Part shown: piece after piece, positions 7,952-16,134 of the stretch
How positions within the stretch are numbered: position 1 is the stretch's first letter
How the letters are laid out: each line of letters opens with the position of its first letter
From: Kitasatospora terrestris
GTDB lineage: Bacteria > Actinomycetota > Actinomycetes > Streptomycetales > Streptomycetaceae
Assembly: GCF_039542905.1 (NCBI RefSeq)
Contig: NZ_BAABIS010000001.1
Span: forward strand, 3,410,001 to 3,474,000
Direction: 5' to 3'
Length of the DNA: 64,000 nucleotides
Notes under the pieces: model-generated
Told to the model about the DNA's origin: nothing
The model's database searches: none
Seen by the model: only the letters and a program-made list of their open reading frames with translations
Translations under genes and position numbers: made by a program

Positions 7952-9469
7952 GTGACCGACCTGTCTGCTCCGCACCGTCCGCGCGCCGGGGCGCGCCGTC
8001 GGCTGCGCTCCCTGCGGGTGCGCCTGATCGCGGTGTTCGCCGTGGTGGCGCTGGTCACCGCGGTGTCCGCGTCCGGGATCGCGTACTGGCTGAACCGGGA
8101 CGCGGTCCTCAAGCGCGCCCAGGACACCGCGTTGAACGACTTCCGGGTGTCGCTCACCCGGAACGTCTCCGCGCTGCCGCTCGACGCCTCCTGCCAGGAG
8201 CTGGCCAACCTCGCCGTGCAGGTCGCGAGTTCGGGCCTGAACTACGACGTGGTGGTGGTCGACGAGGCGCACCCGGAGTGCGTGGCCTCCTCCGACCCGG
8301 GCCGCTTCACCACCGCGCAGGTCCCCGGCCCGCTGGCCACCCAGGTGGGTCGGCCGCGGGAGATCGGTCCGGGCAACCCGTACGTCTACCACCTGTACTG
8401 GCAGCGGGTGAACCTGGACGGCCCGTACGTGGTCGGCGGGACGAAGGTGGTGCCGACCGGGCCGACCGCCTACATGTTCAAGTCGCTGCAGAACGAGCGG
8501 GCCGATCTCAACACCCTGGGCTGGTCGTTGGCGATCGCCACCCTGCTCGCGCTGATCGGCTCGGCGCTGCTGGCGCAGGCCGCGTCGGCCACCGTGCTGC
8601 GGCCGGTCAAGCGGCTGGGCGAGGCCGCCCGACGGCTCGGCGAGGGCGAGCTGGACACCCGGCTGGAGGTCGAGGGCGGCGACGAACTCGCCGACCTGGC
8701 AAGGACCTTCAACCGGGCCGCGGAGTCGCTGTCGGAGCAGGTCGCGGAGTTGAGCGCGCGCGAGGCGCAGTCCCGGCGGTTCGTCGCCGACATGTCGCAC
8801 GAGCTGCGCACCCCGCTGACCGCGATGACGGCCGTCACCGACATCCTGGAGGACGAGGCCGACGCGCTGGACCCGATGATCGAGCCGGCCGTCCGGCTGG
8901 TGGTCAGCGAGACCCGGCGGCTGTCCGACCTGGTGGAGAACCTGATGGAGGTCACCCGCTTCGACGCGGGCACCGCCAAGCTGGTCGCCGACGAGGTGGA
9001 CATCGCCGACCTGATCATGTCCTGCATCGACGGGCGCGCCTGGTACGACGCGGTGGAGGTGGACGCGCCCCGCGGGGTCCTCGCCGTGGTCGACCCGCGC
9101 CGCCTGGACGTGGTCTTCGCCAACCTGATCGGCAACGCGCTCAAGCACGGCGGCTCGCCGGTGCGGGTGAGGGTCCGGGAGGCCGACGGCTCGGTGGTGG
9201 TCCAGGTCTCCGACAGCGGACCCGGCATCCCGGAGGACGTGCTGCCGCACGTCTTCGACCGGTTCTACAAGGCCGACAAGGGCCGGGCCCGCTCCGAGGG
9301 CAGCGGCCTGGGCCTGTCCATCGCGATGGCCAACGCGCAGATACACGGCGGCACCATCACCGCCGCCAACGGGCCGCAGGGCGGCGCGGTGTTCACCCTG
9401 GTCCTGCCGCTCACCCCGCCCACCACCGACCCGGACCGGGCCGAGAACCCGAAGGAGGGCACCCAGTGA
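7952..9469 (+). CDS. afsQ2: Sensor histidine kinase AfsQ2
   Basis: An integral membrane kinase of about 505 residues: a first membrane helix near residues 20-40 ('LIAVFAVVALVTAVSASG'), an extracytoplasmic sensor region to about 185, a second helix ('LAIATLLALIGSALLAQA'), a HAMP linker, the H-box with phospho-accepting His ('FVADMSHELRTPLTAM'), and an ATPase domain with N-box ('FANLIGNALKHGG'), G1 ('SDSGPGIPEDV'), F-box ('DRFYKAD') and G2 ('SGLGLSIA') motifs. Partner of AfsQ1. The start is uncertain: GTG 7952 has a weak GCGAG site, and two in-frame TTG codons (7946, 7949) precede it. Its stop overlaps the next start by 4 bases (GTGA). Confidence 0.9.
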   Translation: MTDLSAPHRPRAGARRRLRSLRVRLIAVFAVVALVTAVSASGIAYWLNRDAVLKRAQDTALNDFRVSLTRNVSALPLDASCQELANLAVQVASSGLNYDVVVVDEAHPECVASSDPGRFTTAQVPGPLATQVGRPREIGPGNPYVYHLYWQRVNLDGPYVVGGTKVVPTGPTAYMFKSLQNERADLNTLGWSLAIATLLALIGSALLAQAASATVLRPVKRLGEAARRLGEGELDTRLEVEGGDELADLARTFNRAAESLSEQVAELSAREAQSRRFVADMSHELRTPLTAMTAVTDILEDEADALDPMIEPAVRLVVSETRRLSDLVENLMEVTRFDAGTAKLVADEVDIADLIMSCIDGRAWYDAVEVDAPRGVLAVVDPRRLDVVFANLIGNALKHGGSPVRVRVREADGSVVVQVSDSGPGIPEDVLPHVFDRFYKADKGRARSEGSGLGLSIAMANAQIHGGTITAANGPQGGAVFTLVLPLTPPTTDPDRAENPKEGTQ

Positions 9470-9813
9470 CCCCCGGCCGCGCCCTCCCGATCGCCGTCCT
9501 CGCCCTGCTGGCCCTGGCCGGCTGCGGGATCCGCCCGACCGCCGTGCCGGTGGACGCGGGCGCCCCCGCCAGCCGGACGGCCTGCCCCAACCCGGTCCAG
9601 GTCCCCAGCGTGGCCACCAGCGCGGCGCCGACCCCGGTCCCGTCCGTGGCGCCGCCCGGGACGGCCGCGCCCGGCGAGAGCGGCGGCGTCCCGTCCGCCG
9701 ACCCCGCGGTCACCGCCGCCACCACGCCGGCCGGCAAGACGCCCGGCCCGCCGAAGTCCCCGGCTCCGGTGTTCAGCGCCTCCCCCAGCCCGTCCGGCAG
9801 CCGCTGCCCCTGA
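9466..9813 (+). CDS. afsQ3: Small Pro/Ala-rich lipoprotein of the AfsQ locus
   Basis: A 115-residue protein with a lipoprotein signal (lipobox L-A-G-C, lipidated Cys20) followed by a low-complexity Pro/Ala/Ser/Thr tail with three further cysteines, the last two residues being Cys-Pro. The strong ribosome site GAAGGAGG lies 7 bases before the GTG, which overlaps the afsQ2 stop. In S. coelicolor the third gene of the locus encodes such a lipoprotein and is called afsQ3; the name is by position and type, not detailed similarity. A role in modulating the AfsQ2 sensor outside the membrane is inferred. Confidence 0.85.
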   Translation: MTPGRALPIAVLALLALAGCGIRPTAVPVDAGAPASRTACPNPVQVPSVATSAAPTPVPSVAPPGTAAPGESGGVPSADPAVTAATTPAGKTPGPPKSPAPVFSASPSPSGSRCP

Positions 9814-9939
9814 CCGGCGCGCACCGACCGGCGCGCCCGTGCCCCGGTGCGCGACGGCGCCCGGTGGCCGGGCGACCGGCATCCGGGTGACGCGGTCACC
9901 GGTGGGAACCGGCCGGAAGCGGACCGCGTCCTCCGGTAC

Positions 9940-10596
9940 GTGCACCGACATGGCACCACCGCGCGTACCGGCGTTCCGACCGGCGACCGACCAGCGGGAC
10001 CGGGAGCGTCCCGACCGCTGCGAACGACGGCACGGGTCCTGCTGGCGCTCCACCTGCTGCTGCTCGGCTGGCTGACGCTCCGCCCGCTGTCGGTGAGCTG
10101 GACCTACCCGGCCAACCTGACCCCGCTCGCCTCGGTCGAGCAGGCGCTGGCCACCCGCGGTCTCGCCGGTGCCGTCCAGCTCGCCTCCGGACTGCTGCCG
10201 CTGGCCCCGGTCGGGGTGCTGCTGCCGCTGGCCGGCGGGCGGCTGCGGGTGTCCTGGTTCCCGTCCCTGCTGCGCACCACGGGCACGGCGGCGCTGCTGG
10301 CCACCGGGCTGGAGATCCTCGGCGGCTCGGTGCCCGGCCACGTCCTGAACGTGGACGACATCCTGCTGGGCACCCTCGGCGCGGCCCTCGCCCACCTGGC
10401 GCTGGTCCCGGCGGTCCGGGCCGCGCTGCTGCACCGCCGCGGACGCGCGGCCCACGTCCCGGCGGCCCCCGTCCCGGTGGCGGACGCCCCGGCAGACGGC
10501 CGGGGCCGGTCCCGCGGGCGGCGCTCGGCACTGCCCGCGGGACCGGCCCCGTCGTTCACCGGGCTCAGCCCTTCAGGTACTTCGCCGCGTCGATGA
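9940..10596 (+). CDS. VanZ-like membrane protein
   Basis: A membrane protein with VanZ-family features: a first helix 'TARVLLALHLLLLGWLTLRPL', then 'WTYPANLTPLASVEQAL', a helix 'LASGLLPLAPVGVLLPL', and 'ATGLEILGGSVPGHVLNVDDILLGTLGAALAH' like the conserved end of the VanZ fold. The function of most VanZ-like proteins outside teicoplanin resistance is unknown. The start is uncertain: GTG 9940 gives a short N-terminus, GTG 9847 would add 31 residues, and neither has a good ribosome site. The C-terminal 30 or so residues are encoded by the terminator hairpin 10501-10551 of the convergent gene, and the frame overlaps that gene by 32 bases, so this tail is probably unconserved. Confidence 0.65.
   Translation: MHRHGTTARTGVPTGDRPAGPGASRPLRTTARVLLALHLLLLGWLTLRPLSVSWTYPANLTPLASVEQALATRGLAGAVQLASGLLPLAPVGVLLPLAGGRLRVSWFPSLLRTTGTAALLATGLEILGGSVPGHVLNVDDILLGTLGAALAHLALVPAVRAALLHRRGRAAHVPAAPVPVADAPADGRGRSRGRRSALPAGPAPSFTGLSPSGTSPRR
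10501..10551. terminator. 19-bp terminator stem
   Basis: A perfect 19-bp inverted repeat (10501-10519 with 10533-10551, 13-nt loop) downstream of the minus-strand lipoprotein gene. It lies inside the 3' end of the VanZ-like reading frame. Confidence 0.8.
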
Positions 10597-11344
10597 CCTG
10601 CGCGGCCGCGGGAGCGGTGACGGTGACCGGCTGCTGGAAGTCGGAGAACGTCATCGTGCTGGGCTCCTTGCCGGTGATGGAGAGCTGCAGCAGGTAGGGC
10701 TCGCCCTCGGCGGCGAAGGCGACCTCGGACTTCTCGCCGTCGGCCGCGTCGGTGACCACGACCGCCTTGAGGGAGCCGACCTGCTTCGGCGCGCCCTTGA
10801 CCGCACCGGCGGTGTCGTCGGTGCCGTCGTCGTTCTTGCCGACCTTCTTCAGCGACTCCAGGCCGAGGTCGCAGAAGGTGGCGAGGTCCTTGAGGCGCGG
10901 GCCGTTCGCGTCGCCCGCCAGGTACTTGCCGGCCCCGGCCTTGGCCGCCTCCGGAGCGATGACCTGCCAGAACTTGGCGTCGGGCTTCAGCCAGATCTTG
11001 CCGCCGGTGCGCAGCAGGTCGAAGCTGCCCTTGTCGCCGTAGGTGACCTGGCCGACGCAGTTGCCGGTGGCGTCCTGGGCGACCGCGCCGGTGAGGTGGA
11101 GGCCCTCGCTGGTGAGATCGAAGGTGAGCTTCACCGAGGTGGCCCTGGCGCTGGCCTCCTGGCCCTTCTTGATGATCTCGGCGGCGGTGAGGTCGCCGAG
11201 CGCGGGGGCCTTGCTCGGGGCCGCGGCGGCGCTCTGGGCGGCGGCGTCGGTGCTCTTCTTCGCGTCGGTCGGGCCGCAGGCGGTGAGGCCGGCCAGGGCG
11301 GCGGAGCAGACGAGGGTGGCGGCGAGGAGCCGGGGTGCGTGCAT
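10565..11344 (-). CDS. Secreted lipoprotein, LppX/LprG-like fold suspected
   Basis: A 259-residue lipoprotein: signal 'LLAATLVCSAALAGLTACG' with lipidated Cys23 and a low-complexity Ala/Lys/Ser linker. The mature part begins 'LTAAEIIKKGQEASARATSVKL' and continues as alternating strands ('LTGAVAQDATGNCVGQVTYGD', 'KIWLKPDAKFWQ', 'AVVVTDAADGEKSEVAFAAEG', 'TMTFSDFQQPV'), the pattern of actinobacterial LolA/LppX-like lipoproteins that carry lipids or sit on the membrane. The function is not known. AAGGA lies 11 bases before the ATG. Confidence 0.8.
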   Translation of the reverse strand: MHAPRLLAATLVCSAALAGLTACGPTDAKKSTDAAAQSAAAAPSKAPALGDLTAAEIIKKGQEASARATSVKLTFDLTSEGLHLTGAVAQDATGNCVGQVTYGDKGSFDLLRTGGKIWLKPDAKFWQVIAPEAAKAGAGKYLAGDANGPRLKDLATFCDLGLESLKKVGKNDDGTDDTAGAVKGAPKQVGSLKAVVVTDAADGEKSEVAFAAEGEPYLLQLSITGKEPSTMTFSDFQQPVTVTAPAAAQVIDAAKYLKG

Positions 11345-11653
11345 GGTGCGGGGTGTCCTTGCGGTGGTACCTGGTGCCCCGGGGGTGCGGGGCAGGCGGA
11401 GTCTGGCAGTCCGGGGGTGCCCCGCCGGTCGCCGGGGCCCGCCGCTTTACGAAGCCTTTGCCCTCGGGCCGGGGTGCGGGGCGGAGTGTCAGGGACCGTC
11501 CCTGACTCGTCCCTGAGGGCGGGGTCGGCCTGCCCGGTGATACCTCGGGGGTGCGGATCGGCATGTGGGCTGACGATCGCGCGGGCCGCCGCCGGGAGTA
11601 TGGAGTCATGCCCACCGGAGAGTCCGGACGGGGCCAACACCTCGGAGTGACCG
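11345..11653. other. Intergenic region with an inverted repeat
   Basis: The 309 bases between the divergent lipoprotein and PspC genes hold no convincing gene. An inverted repeat GTCAGGGA-CCG-TCCCTGAC (11488-11506) is followed by a further half site TCCCTGAG (11509-11516); it could be an operator for either gene. No consensus promoter was recognised. Confidence 0.45.
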
Positions 11654-11836
11654 ATGAGTTCGCTTGCCCGCCCCCGCCACAACCGCGTCATCGCCGGCGT
11701 CTGCGCCGGGCTCGCCAAGCGCTTCGGCATGACGCCGTGGACCGTCCGGATCCTGTTCCTGCTCTCCTGCCTGCTGCCCGGCCCGCAGTTCCTGATCTAC
11801 CTCGCGCTGTGGCTGCTCCTCCCCCAGGAGCCGTGA
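11654..11836 (+). CDS. PspC-domain small membrane protein
   Basis: A 60-residue protein that is essentially one PspC domain: 'RHNRVIAGVCAGLAKRFGMTPWTVRILFLLSC', then a second hydrophobic helix 'GPQFLIYLALWLLLPQEP'. PspC-domain proteins take part in envelope stress responses. The ATG has GGAG 6 bases upstream. It is followed by a strong terminator, so it is monocistronic. Confidence 0.85.
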   Translation: MSSLARPRHNRVIAGVCAGLAKRFGMTPWTVRILFLLSCLLPGPQFLIYLALWLLLPQEP

Positions 11837-11880
11837 CCCGCCCGGGAGGCGGTCCGCCCGGGAGTGGCCGGGAACGGGTC

Positions 11881-11919
11881 GAGGGCCGCTGCCGCGCACG
11901 TCGCGCGGCAGCGGCCCTC
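11881..11919. terminator. Bidirectional terminator
   Basis: A perfect 17-bp stem (11881-11897 with 11903-11919) with a 5-nt loop between the convergent PspC and Ala/Pro-rich genes. Confidence 0.85.
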
Positions 11920-11943
11920 GGCCCGTTGTGCGGGGAGCGGGCG

Positions 11944-12516
11944 TCAGCCGCCGAGGCCCGGCAGCGACGGGGCGCCGCCGCCGGTCGGGCTCAGCCCGCT
12001 GAGGGTGCCGACCACGCCGCCGACCGGGGTCTTGGCCAGGCCCTGGCCGCCGGGGACCGAGTCCAGGCCGCCGACGCGGTTGGCGGCGGCGGGAGCGTCC
12101 GGCATGGCGGGCATCGCGGCGGCCGGGTCGGCGAGCTGCGCCTGCGCGGCCGGGGCCTGCTCGACGGGAGCCTGCGCGGCCGGCGCCTCGGCGGCGGGGG
12201 CCTGGGCAGCGGGAGCCTGCGCGGCCGGGGCCTGCGCGGCCGGGGCCTGGGCAGCCGGTGCCTGGGCGGCCGGCGCCGGGGCCAGCGGAGCGGCCACGTC
12301 CGGGTTGAGCGTGCCGGCCACCTGGGTGACCTGGTCGCCGCCGGGGACCTTGGCGACCGCGCCGGTCGCGGCACCGGTCAGGCCGGGGTTGGTCAGCGCG
12401 CTGGTCGGCAGTCCGAGACCGCCCGGGGCGGCGGCCGAGGCGGAACCCGCGGCAACGACGGCGATCGCGGCGCCCAGCGCAGCCGTACCGGCGGCCTTCA
12501 GAGTGGCCTGCTTCAT
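11944..12516 (-). CDS. Secreted Ala/Pro-rich repeat protein
   Basis: A 190-residue protein with a Sec signal peptide ('LKAAGTAALGAAIAVVAAG', cleavage after ASA near residue 28). The centre is a pentapeptide repeat of the type APAAQ, about ten copies, flanked by Gly/Leu/Pro-rich segments ('GGLGLPTSALTNPGLTGAATG' and 'GGLDSVPGGQGLAKTP'). No enzyme domain is present. It resembles small secreted proteins of unknown role common in Streptomyces. GAGGA lies 7 bases before the ATG. Confidence 0.8.
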   Translation of the reverse strand: MKQATLKAAGTAALGAAIAVVAAGSASAAAPGGLGLPTSALTNPGLTGAATGAVAKVPGGDQVTQVAGTLNPDVAAPLAPAPAAQAPAAQAPAAQAPAAQAPAAQAPAAEAPAAQAPVEQAPAAQAQLADPAAAMPAMPDAPAAANRVGGLDSVPGGQGLAKTPVGGVVGTLSGLSPTGGGAPSLPGLGG

Positions 12517-12668
12517 GTGTGCGTCCTCGAGTCCTGGTCGGGCCCCGGCGTTCGGACGGCGCCTGGGACGCCGCCGTCACGCCGAGTCATCAATGACTGG
12601 CCCACCGTAGTGACAAGCGAGCACGCGGATCAAAGACGCGTCACTCCCAGGACTGAATAGTCGGATGA

Positions 12669-12697
12669 GCGTCGGGCTCTCGGCGACAGCCCGACGC
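12669..12697 (-). terminator. Terminator of add
   Basis: A 10-bp stem (12669-12678 with 12688-12697, 9-nt loop) beginning 15 bases beyond the add stop codon. Confidence 0.7.
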
Positions 12698-12711
12698 CCC
12701 TCCGGTCCGGG

Positions 12712-13860
12712 TCAGGCGCGCGGGCTGAAGAGCCACTCCGCCTTGAGTTCGGCGTAGCCGGGCTTGATCACGTCGCTGATCATCGCGAGCCGCTCGTCGA
12801 AGGGCAGGAACGCGGACTTCATTGCGTTCACCGTGAACCACTCCATGTCGCCCAGGGTGTAGCCGAAGGCGTCCACCAGGTGCTGGAACTCCTGGCTCAC
12901 GCTGGTGCCGCTCATCAGCCGGTTGTCGGTGTTGACGGTGACTCGGAACTTCAGCCGGCTGAGCATCCCGATCGGGTGCTCGGCGTACGAACTCGCGGCG
13001 CCGGTCTGCAGGTTGGAGGTCGGGCACATCTCCAGCGGGATCCGCTTGTCGCGCACGTACGCGGCCAGCCGGCCGAGCCGGACGGTGCCGTCCTCGGCGA
13101 CCGTGATGTCGTCGACGATCCGCACGCCGTGGCCGAGCCGGTCGGCGCCGCAGCACTGCAGGGCCTCCCAGATCGACGGCAGGCCGAACGCCTCGCCCGC
13201 GTGGATGGTGAAGTGGTTGTTCTCGCCCTTGAGGTAGTCGAAGGCGGCCTGGTGGCGGGTGGGGGGGTAGCCCGCCTCGGCGCCGGCGATGTCGAAGCCG
13301 ACCACACCCTGGTCGCGGTGGCGGTTGGCGAGCTCGGCGATCTCCTGGGAGCGGGCGGCGTGCCGCATCGCGGTCAGCAGGGTGCCGACCCGGATCCGGT
13401 TGCCCTGGGCCCGGGCGTTGGCCTCGCCGAGGCGGAAGCCCTCGTTGACCGCCTCCACCACCTGGTCGAGGGTGAGGCCGCCCTCCAGGTGCTGCTCGGG
13501 GGCGTACCGCACCTCGGCGTAGACCACGCCGTCGGCGGCCAGGTCCTCGGCGCAGTCGGCGGCGACCTTGACCAGTGCCTCGCGGGTCTGCATCACGGCA
13601 CAGGTGTGCGCGAAGGTCTCCAGGTAGCGGACCAGCGAGCCGGAGTCGGCGGCCTCCCGGAACCAGACGCCGAGCTCCTTCGGGTCGGTGGTGGGCAGGC
13701 CCTCGTAGCCGCAGGCCGCGGCCAGTTCGACGATGGTCTCGGGGCGGAGCCCGCCGTCCAGGTGGTCGTGCAGGAGCACCTTGGGGGCGCGGACGATCTG
13801 CTCGGGGGTGGGAATGCGCGGGGCTGCGGTGCCCGCGGTGGCAGGGATCTGCTTCTCCAT
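12712..13860 (-). CDS. add: Adenosine deaminase
   Basis: Hydrolytic deamination of adenosine/deoxyadenosine to inosine/deoxyinosine in the cytosol. The 382-residue protein carries the zinc and catalytic motifs in order: '[14 protein letters not shown]' (two His ligands, about residues 32-35), '[10 protein letters not shown]' (His and the proton-shuttling Glu), 'GHGVRI', '[11 protein letters not shown]' and '[18 protein letters not shown]' (Asp ligand). ATG 13860 is chosen because it lies 6 bases after the -10 TACACT, i.e. leaderless. A nucleoside-regulon operator covers the promoter, placing add under the same control as deoC, deoA and the nucleoside transporter. Confidence 0.95.
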   Translation of the reverse strand: MEKQIPATAGTAAPRIPTPEQIVRAPKVLLHDHLDGGLRPETIVELAAACGYEGLPTTDPKELGVWFREAADSGSLVRYLETFAHTCAVMQTREALVKVAADCAEDLAADGVVYAEVRYAPEQHLEGGLTLDQVVEAVNEGFRLGEANARAQGNRIRVGTLLTAMRHAARSQEIAELANRHRDQGVVGFDIAGAEAGYPPTRHQAAFDYLKGENNHFTIHAGEAFGLPSIWEALQCCGADRLGHGVRIVDDITVAEDGTVRLGRLAAYVRDKRIPLEMCPTSNLQTGAASSYAEHPIGMLSRLKFRVTVNTDNRLMSGTSVSQEFQHLVDAFGYTLGDMEWFTVNAMKSAFLPFDERLAMISDVIKPGYAELKAEWLFSPRA

Positions 13861-13866
13861 TGCGAG

Positions 13867-13888
13867 AGTGTAGCTCCTACGCGCGTAG
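13867..13888 (-). promoter_or_regulatory. Nucleoside-regulon operator and -10 of add
   Basis: Perfect CTACGCGCGTAG at 13877-13888; on the minus strand the -10 TACACT (13867-13872) follows after four bases, then six bases and ATG. The geometry is nearly the same as at deoC. Confidence 0.8.
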
Positions 13889-13919
13889 ATTCCCACTCGC
13901 CACACCACCCTCGCCTCAT

Positions 13920-13967
13920 GTCGGAAAATTCCGACGCTTGACCTGTCGGAAATCTCCGACGTATCGT
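13920..13967 (+). promoter_or_regulatory. arsR-type promoter with two tandem operators
   Basis: Two inverted repeats, GTCGGAAAATTCCGAC (13920-13935) and GTCGGA-AATC-TCCGAC (13945-13960), are centred 25 bp apart. Between them is a -35 (TTGACC, 13938-13943), and after an 18-base spacer the -10 TATCGT (13962-13967), then six bases and GTG 13974. Binding of the ArsR protein to its own promoter is inferred. Confidence 0.75.
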
Positions 13968-13973
13968 CGGGCC

Positions 13974-14309
13974 GTGGCCACCGACGTCTTCAGCGCCCTC
14001 GCCAACCCCGTCCGCCGCCGCCTGCTCGACGCCCTGCTCGACGGGCCGCGCGCCGCCGGCGACCTGGCCGGACGCTTCGAGCTCAGCCGCCCCGCCGTCT
14101 CCGAACACCTCCAGGTCCTCCGCCAGGCCGGCCTGGTCCGCGAGGAGCCCCGCGGACGGCAGCGCTACTACCACCTCGACCCCGCGCCACTCGCCCAGGT
14201 CGGCGCCTGGCTGCACCCCTTCGAGCACTACTGGCGCGGCCGGCTCACCGCCCTCGCCGACCTGCTCGACGCCGAACCGACCCCCACCGAGAAGGACACC
14301 CCCGCATGA
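13974..14309 (+). CDS. ArsR-family transcriptional regulator
   Basis: A 111-residue winged-helix protein: '[20 protein letters not shown]' (helix 1-2), the recognition region '[24 protein letters not shown]' and wing '[14 protein letters not shown]', ending with '[21 protein letters not shown]'. It lacks the metal-binding Cys motif (ELCVCDL) of arsenic sensors, so it belongs to the ArsR-SRPBCC pairs common in actinomycetes. The GTG start follows a -10 box by 6 bases (leaderless). Its stop overlaps the next start (ATGA), so the two are translationally coupled. It probably represses its own operon. Confidence 0.9.
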   Translation: MATDVFSALANPVRRRLLDALLDGPRAAGDLAGRFELSRPAVSEHLQVLRQAGLVREEPRGRQRYYHLDPAPLAQVGAWLHPFEHYWRGRLTALADLLDAEPTPTEKDTPA

Positions 14310-14713
14310 CCGGGCCCCGCCCCACCATCGAGCTCGACCGCTTCCTCCCGCACCCGCCCGCCAAGGTCTGGCGCGCCCTCACCGACCCCGGGACGCACGC
14401 CCGCTGGTGGGCCGCAGGCGACGTCCGCGCCGAGGTCGGCCACCGCTTCACCCTCGACATGGGACCGTGGGGCGAACAGCCCTGCGAGGTGCTCGCCGTC
14501 GAACCCGAGCGCCTGCTCCGCTACTCCTTCGCCGAGGGCACCCTCGACACCACCCTCACCTGGCGGCTCGTCCCCGAAGGCACCGGCACCCGCCTGCTGC
14601 TCGAACACGCCGGCTTCGACCTGGACTCCCCGCTGGGCCGCAGCGCCCTCGACGGCATGGGCCACGGCTGGCCGCACGTCCTCGACCGGCTGGCCGCGAC
14701 CCTCGCCGAGTGA
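14306..14713 (+). CDS. SRPBCC (AHSA1-type) domain protein
   Basis: A 135-residue START/AHSA1-like domain: 'IELDRFLPHPPAKVWRALTDP', 'HARWWAAGDVRAEVGHRFTLDM', 'VLAVEPERLLRYSF', 'TTLTWRLVPEGTGTRLLLEHAGF' and C-terminal helix 'GMGHGWPHVLDRLAATL'. These helix-grip folds bind hydrophobic ligands; no enzymatic role can be assigned. It forms an operon with the ArsR gene through a 4-base overlap; a ligand-sensing or stress role for the pair is inferred. Confidence 0.9.
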   Translation: MTGPRPTIELDRFLPHPPAKVWRALTDPGTHARWWAAGDVRAEVGHRFTLDMGPWGEQPCEVLAVEPERLLRYSFAEGTLDTTLTWRLVPEGTGTRLLLEHAGFDLDSPLGRSALDGMGHGWPHVLDRLAATLAE

Positions 14714-15114
14714 CGCCCCGGGCGCCCTCCCCGCACAGGGTCGGAGCCCGTATACGGTGCGGCGCCTCGGCCGGTACAGCCCGACCTCCCCGCCGCCGTC
14801 CGCACGCCCCGGCCGGCGCGCCGGTGAACCCGACACCCCGCAGCGCGGTAGTCGCCTCCGGCCGGGCCCGCGCGCAAGGAGCCACCCCCGGGCCCGCACG
14901 CAGCGCGACGGACACCCTCCCGCCAGGCAGCGCGCAGCACAAAAGCGCCCCCACCGAGCCCGCACGCAGCGCGACGGACACCCTCCCGCCAGGCAGCGCG
15001 CAGCGCAGAAGTAACCCGCCGGGCAACGCGCAGCACGACGGCCCCACGGCGCGCAGCGCAAAAGGCGTCCCGCCGGGCCCGCGCGCAGCGCGGTTGCCTT
15101 CGCGCGGCCGCCGG
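14714..15114. repeat. Degenerate tandem repeat cluster in a 401-bp intergenic gap
   Basis: The gap between the convergent SRPBCC and LysR genes has about seven copies of a GC-rich unit centred on CGCAGC, at 14899, 14933, 14965, 14999, 15029, 15052 and 15084 (spacing mostly 30-34 bp). A 47-bp stretch at 14892-14938 is repeated exactly at 14958-15004. The units are not palindromic and vary too much for CRISPR repeats. No gene is supported here; open frames are repeat artefacts. Confidence 0.7.
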
Positions 15115-16071
15115 TCAGTCGTGGTCGAGGAGGCGGCCGCGGCGGGAGAGGACGAAGTCGCGGAAGGCCGTCGCCGGAGGCGTGAGCGGGCGGCCGGCCA
15201 CCCAGGCCAGGCCGATCGCGCGGCGGGTGCGCGGGGCGGTGACCTCCAGTTCCACCACGCCCGGCCGCGGCACCAGCGCGGGCGGCAGCAGCGCCACCCC
15301 CAGCCCGGCCGCCACCAGGCCCCGCAGGGTCTCCGCCTCCTCCCCCTCGAACGCGATCCGCGGCACGAACCCCGCCTCCGCGCAGAAGCCGTCGGTGATC
15401 ACCCGCAGCCCGTACCCCTCCTCCACCGCGACCCACGGCTCCCGCGCGACCTCCGCGAGCCGGATCCGGCGGCGACCGGCGAGCCGGTGGTCGGCGGGGA
15501 CGACCAGGTGCAGCCGCTGCTCGTCGAGCGGTCGGGCGACCAGGTCGGGGGCGTCCGGCACCGGGGAGACCAGGCAGAGGTCCAGCTCCCCGGCGCGCAG
15601 CCGTTCCAGCATCGCGGCGACGTAGTCCTGCACCAGCTGGAACCTCACCCGCGGGTGCTCGCTGCGAAAGCCCCGCAGCAGCGCGGGCACCGCGTCCGTC
15701 CCCATGGTGTGCAGGAAGCCGAACGCCACCCGCCCCGCCGCCGGGTCGGCCTCCGCCCGGGCGGCGTCCGCGCCGCGTTCCAGTTCGGCGAGGGCCCGCT
15801 CGACCGAGCCGAGCAGCAGCCGGCCGGCCCGGGTCAGCCGTACGGTGCGCCCCTGACGGGCCAGCAGGTCGACGCCGAGCTCGGCCTCCAGCCGGGCGAC
15901 CGCCCGGGAGAGGGTGGGCTGCGGCATGCCGAGCAGCTGGGCCGCCTGCGTCACGTGCTCCAGTCGGGCGACCGCCGCGAACTCGGCCAACAGCGGTGCG
16001 AGGCGGGTCACGTCGGCCTCCGGGCCGAGCTCGGCGAGGCGGACCGGCTGCGAGCTGCTCTCATACGTCAC
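15115..16071 (-). CDS. LysR-family transcriptional regulator
   Basis: A 318-residue LysR protein. The N-terminal winged HTH ('LLAEFAAVARLEHVTQAAQLL', 'PQPTLSRAVARLEAELGVDLL', 'VRLTRAGRLLL') is followed by the substrate-binding domain ('GRVAFGFLHTMGTDAVPALL', 'LDLCLVSPVPD', 'VAAGLGVALLPPALV'). It is divergent from an MFS exporter, the usual arrangement for a LysR activator and its target. Start codon GTG 16071 gives an N-terminus of about 20 residues before the HTH; ATG 16064 is out of frame. Inverted ATGGAT/ATCCAT motifs in the intergenic region are candidate binding sites. The inducer is unknown. Confidence 0.92.
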   Translation of the reverse strand: MTYESSSQPVRLAELGPEADVTRLAPLLAEFAAVARLEHVTQAAQLLGMPQPTLSRAVARLEAELGVDLLARQGRTVRLTRAGRLLLGSVERALAELERGADAARAEADPAAGRVAFGFLHTMGTDAVPALLRGFRSEHPRVRFQLVQDYVAAMLERLRAGELDLCLVSPVPDAPDLVARPLDEQRLHLVVPADHRLAGRRRIRLAEVAREPWVAVEEGYGLRVITDGFCAEAGFVPRIAFEGEEAETLRGLVAAGLGVALLPPALVPRPGVVELEVTAPRTRRAIGLAWVAGRPLTPPATAFRDFVLSRRGRLLDHD

Positions 16072-16074
16072 GGT

Positions 16075-16134
16075 ATGGATCTTCCATCATCCATGCATTG
16101 GACGCATCAACGACGCGGGTCCTACGTTCGATCC
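16075..16134 (+). promoter_or_regulatory. LysR/MFS intergenic operator and leaderless promoter
   Basis: Inverted repeat ATGGAT-N8-ATCCAT (16075-16094), with a third ATCCAT (16131-16136) running into the MFS start codon. A -10 TACGTT (16123-16128) is followed by six bases and ATG 16135, so the MFS mRNA is probably leaderless. The upstream repeat is suited to a LysR activator. Confidence 0.65.

Noticed and set aside
14757..15014. Arg/Pro-rich reading frame of 85 codons in the repeat cluster
   Set aside because: It is composed of the repeated DNA unit, has no ribosome site and no known similarity pattern.
14888..15090. CRISPR array
   Set aside because: The repeats are imperfect, the spacing is irregular, there are no unique spacers of constant length and no cas genes.
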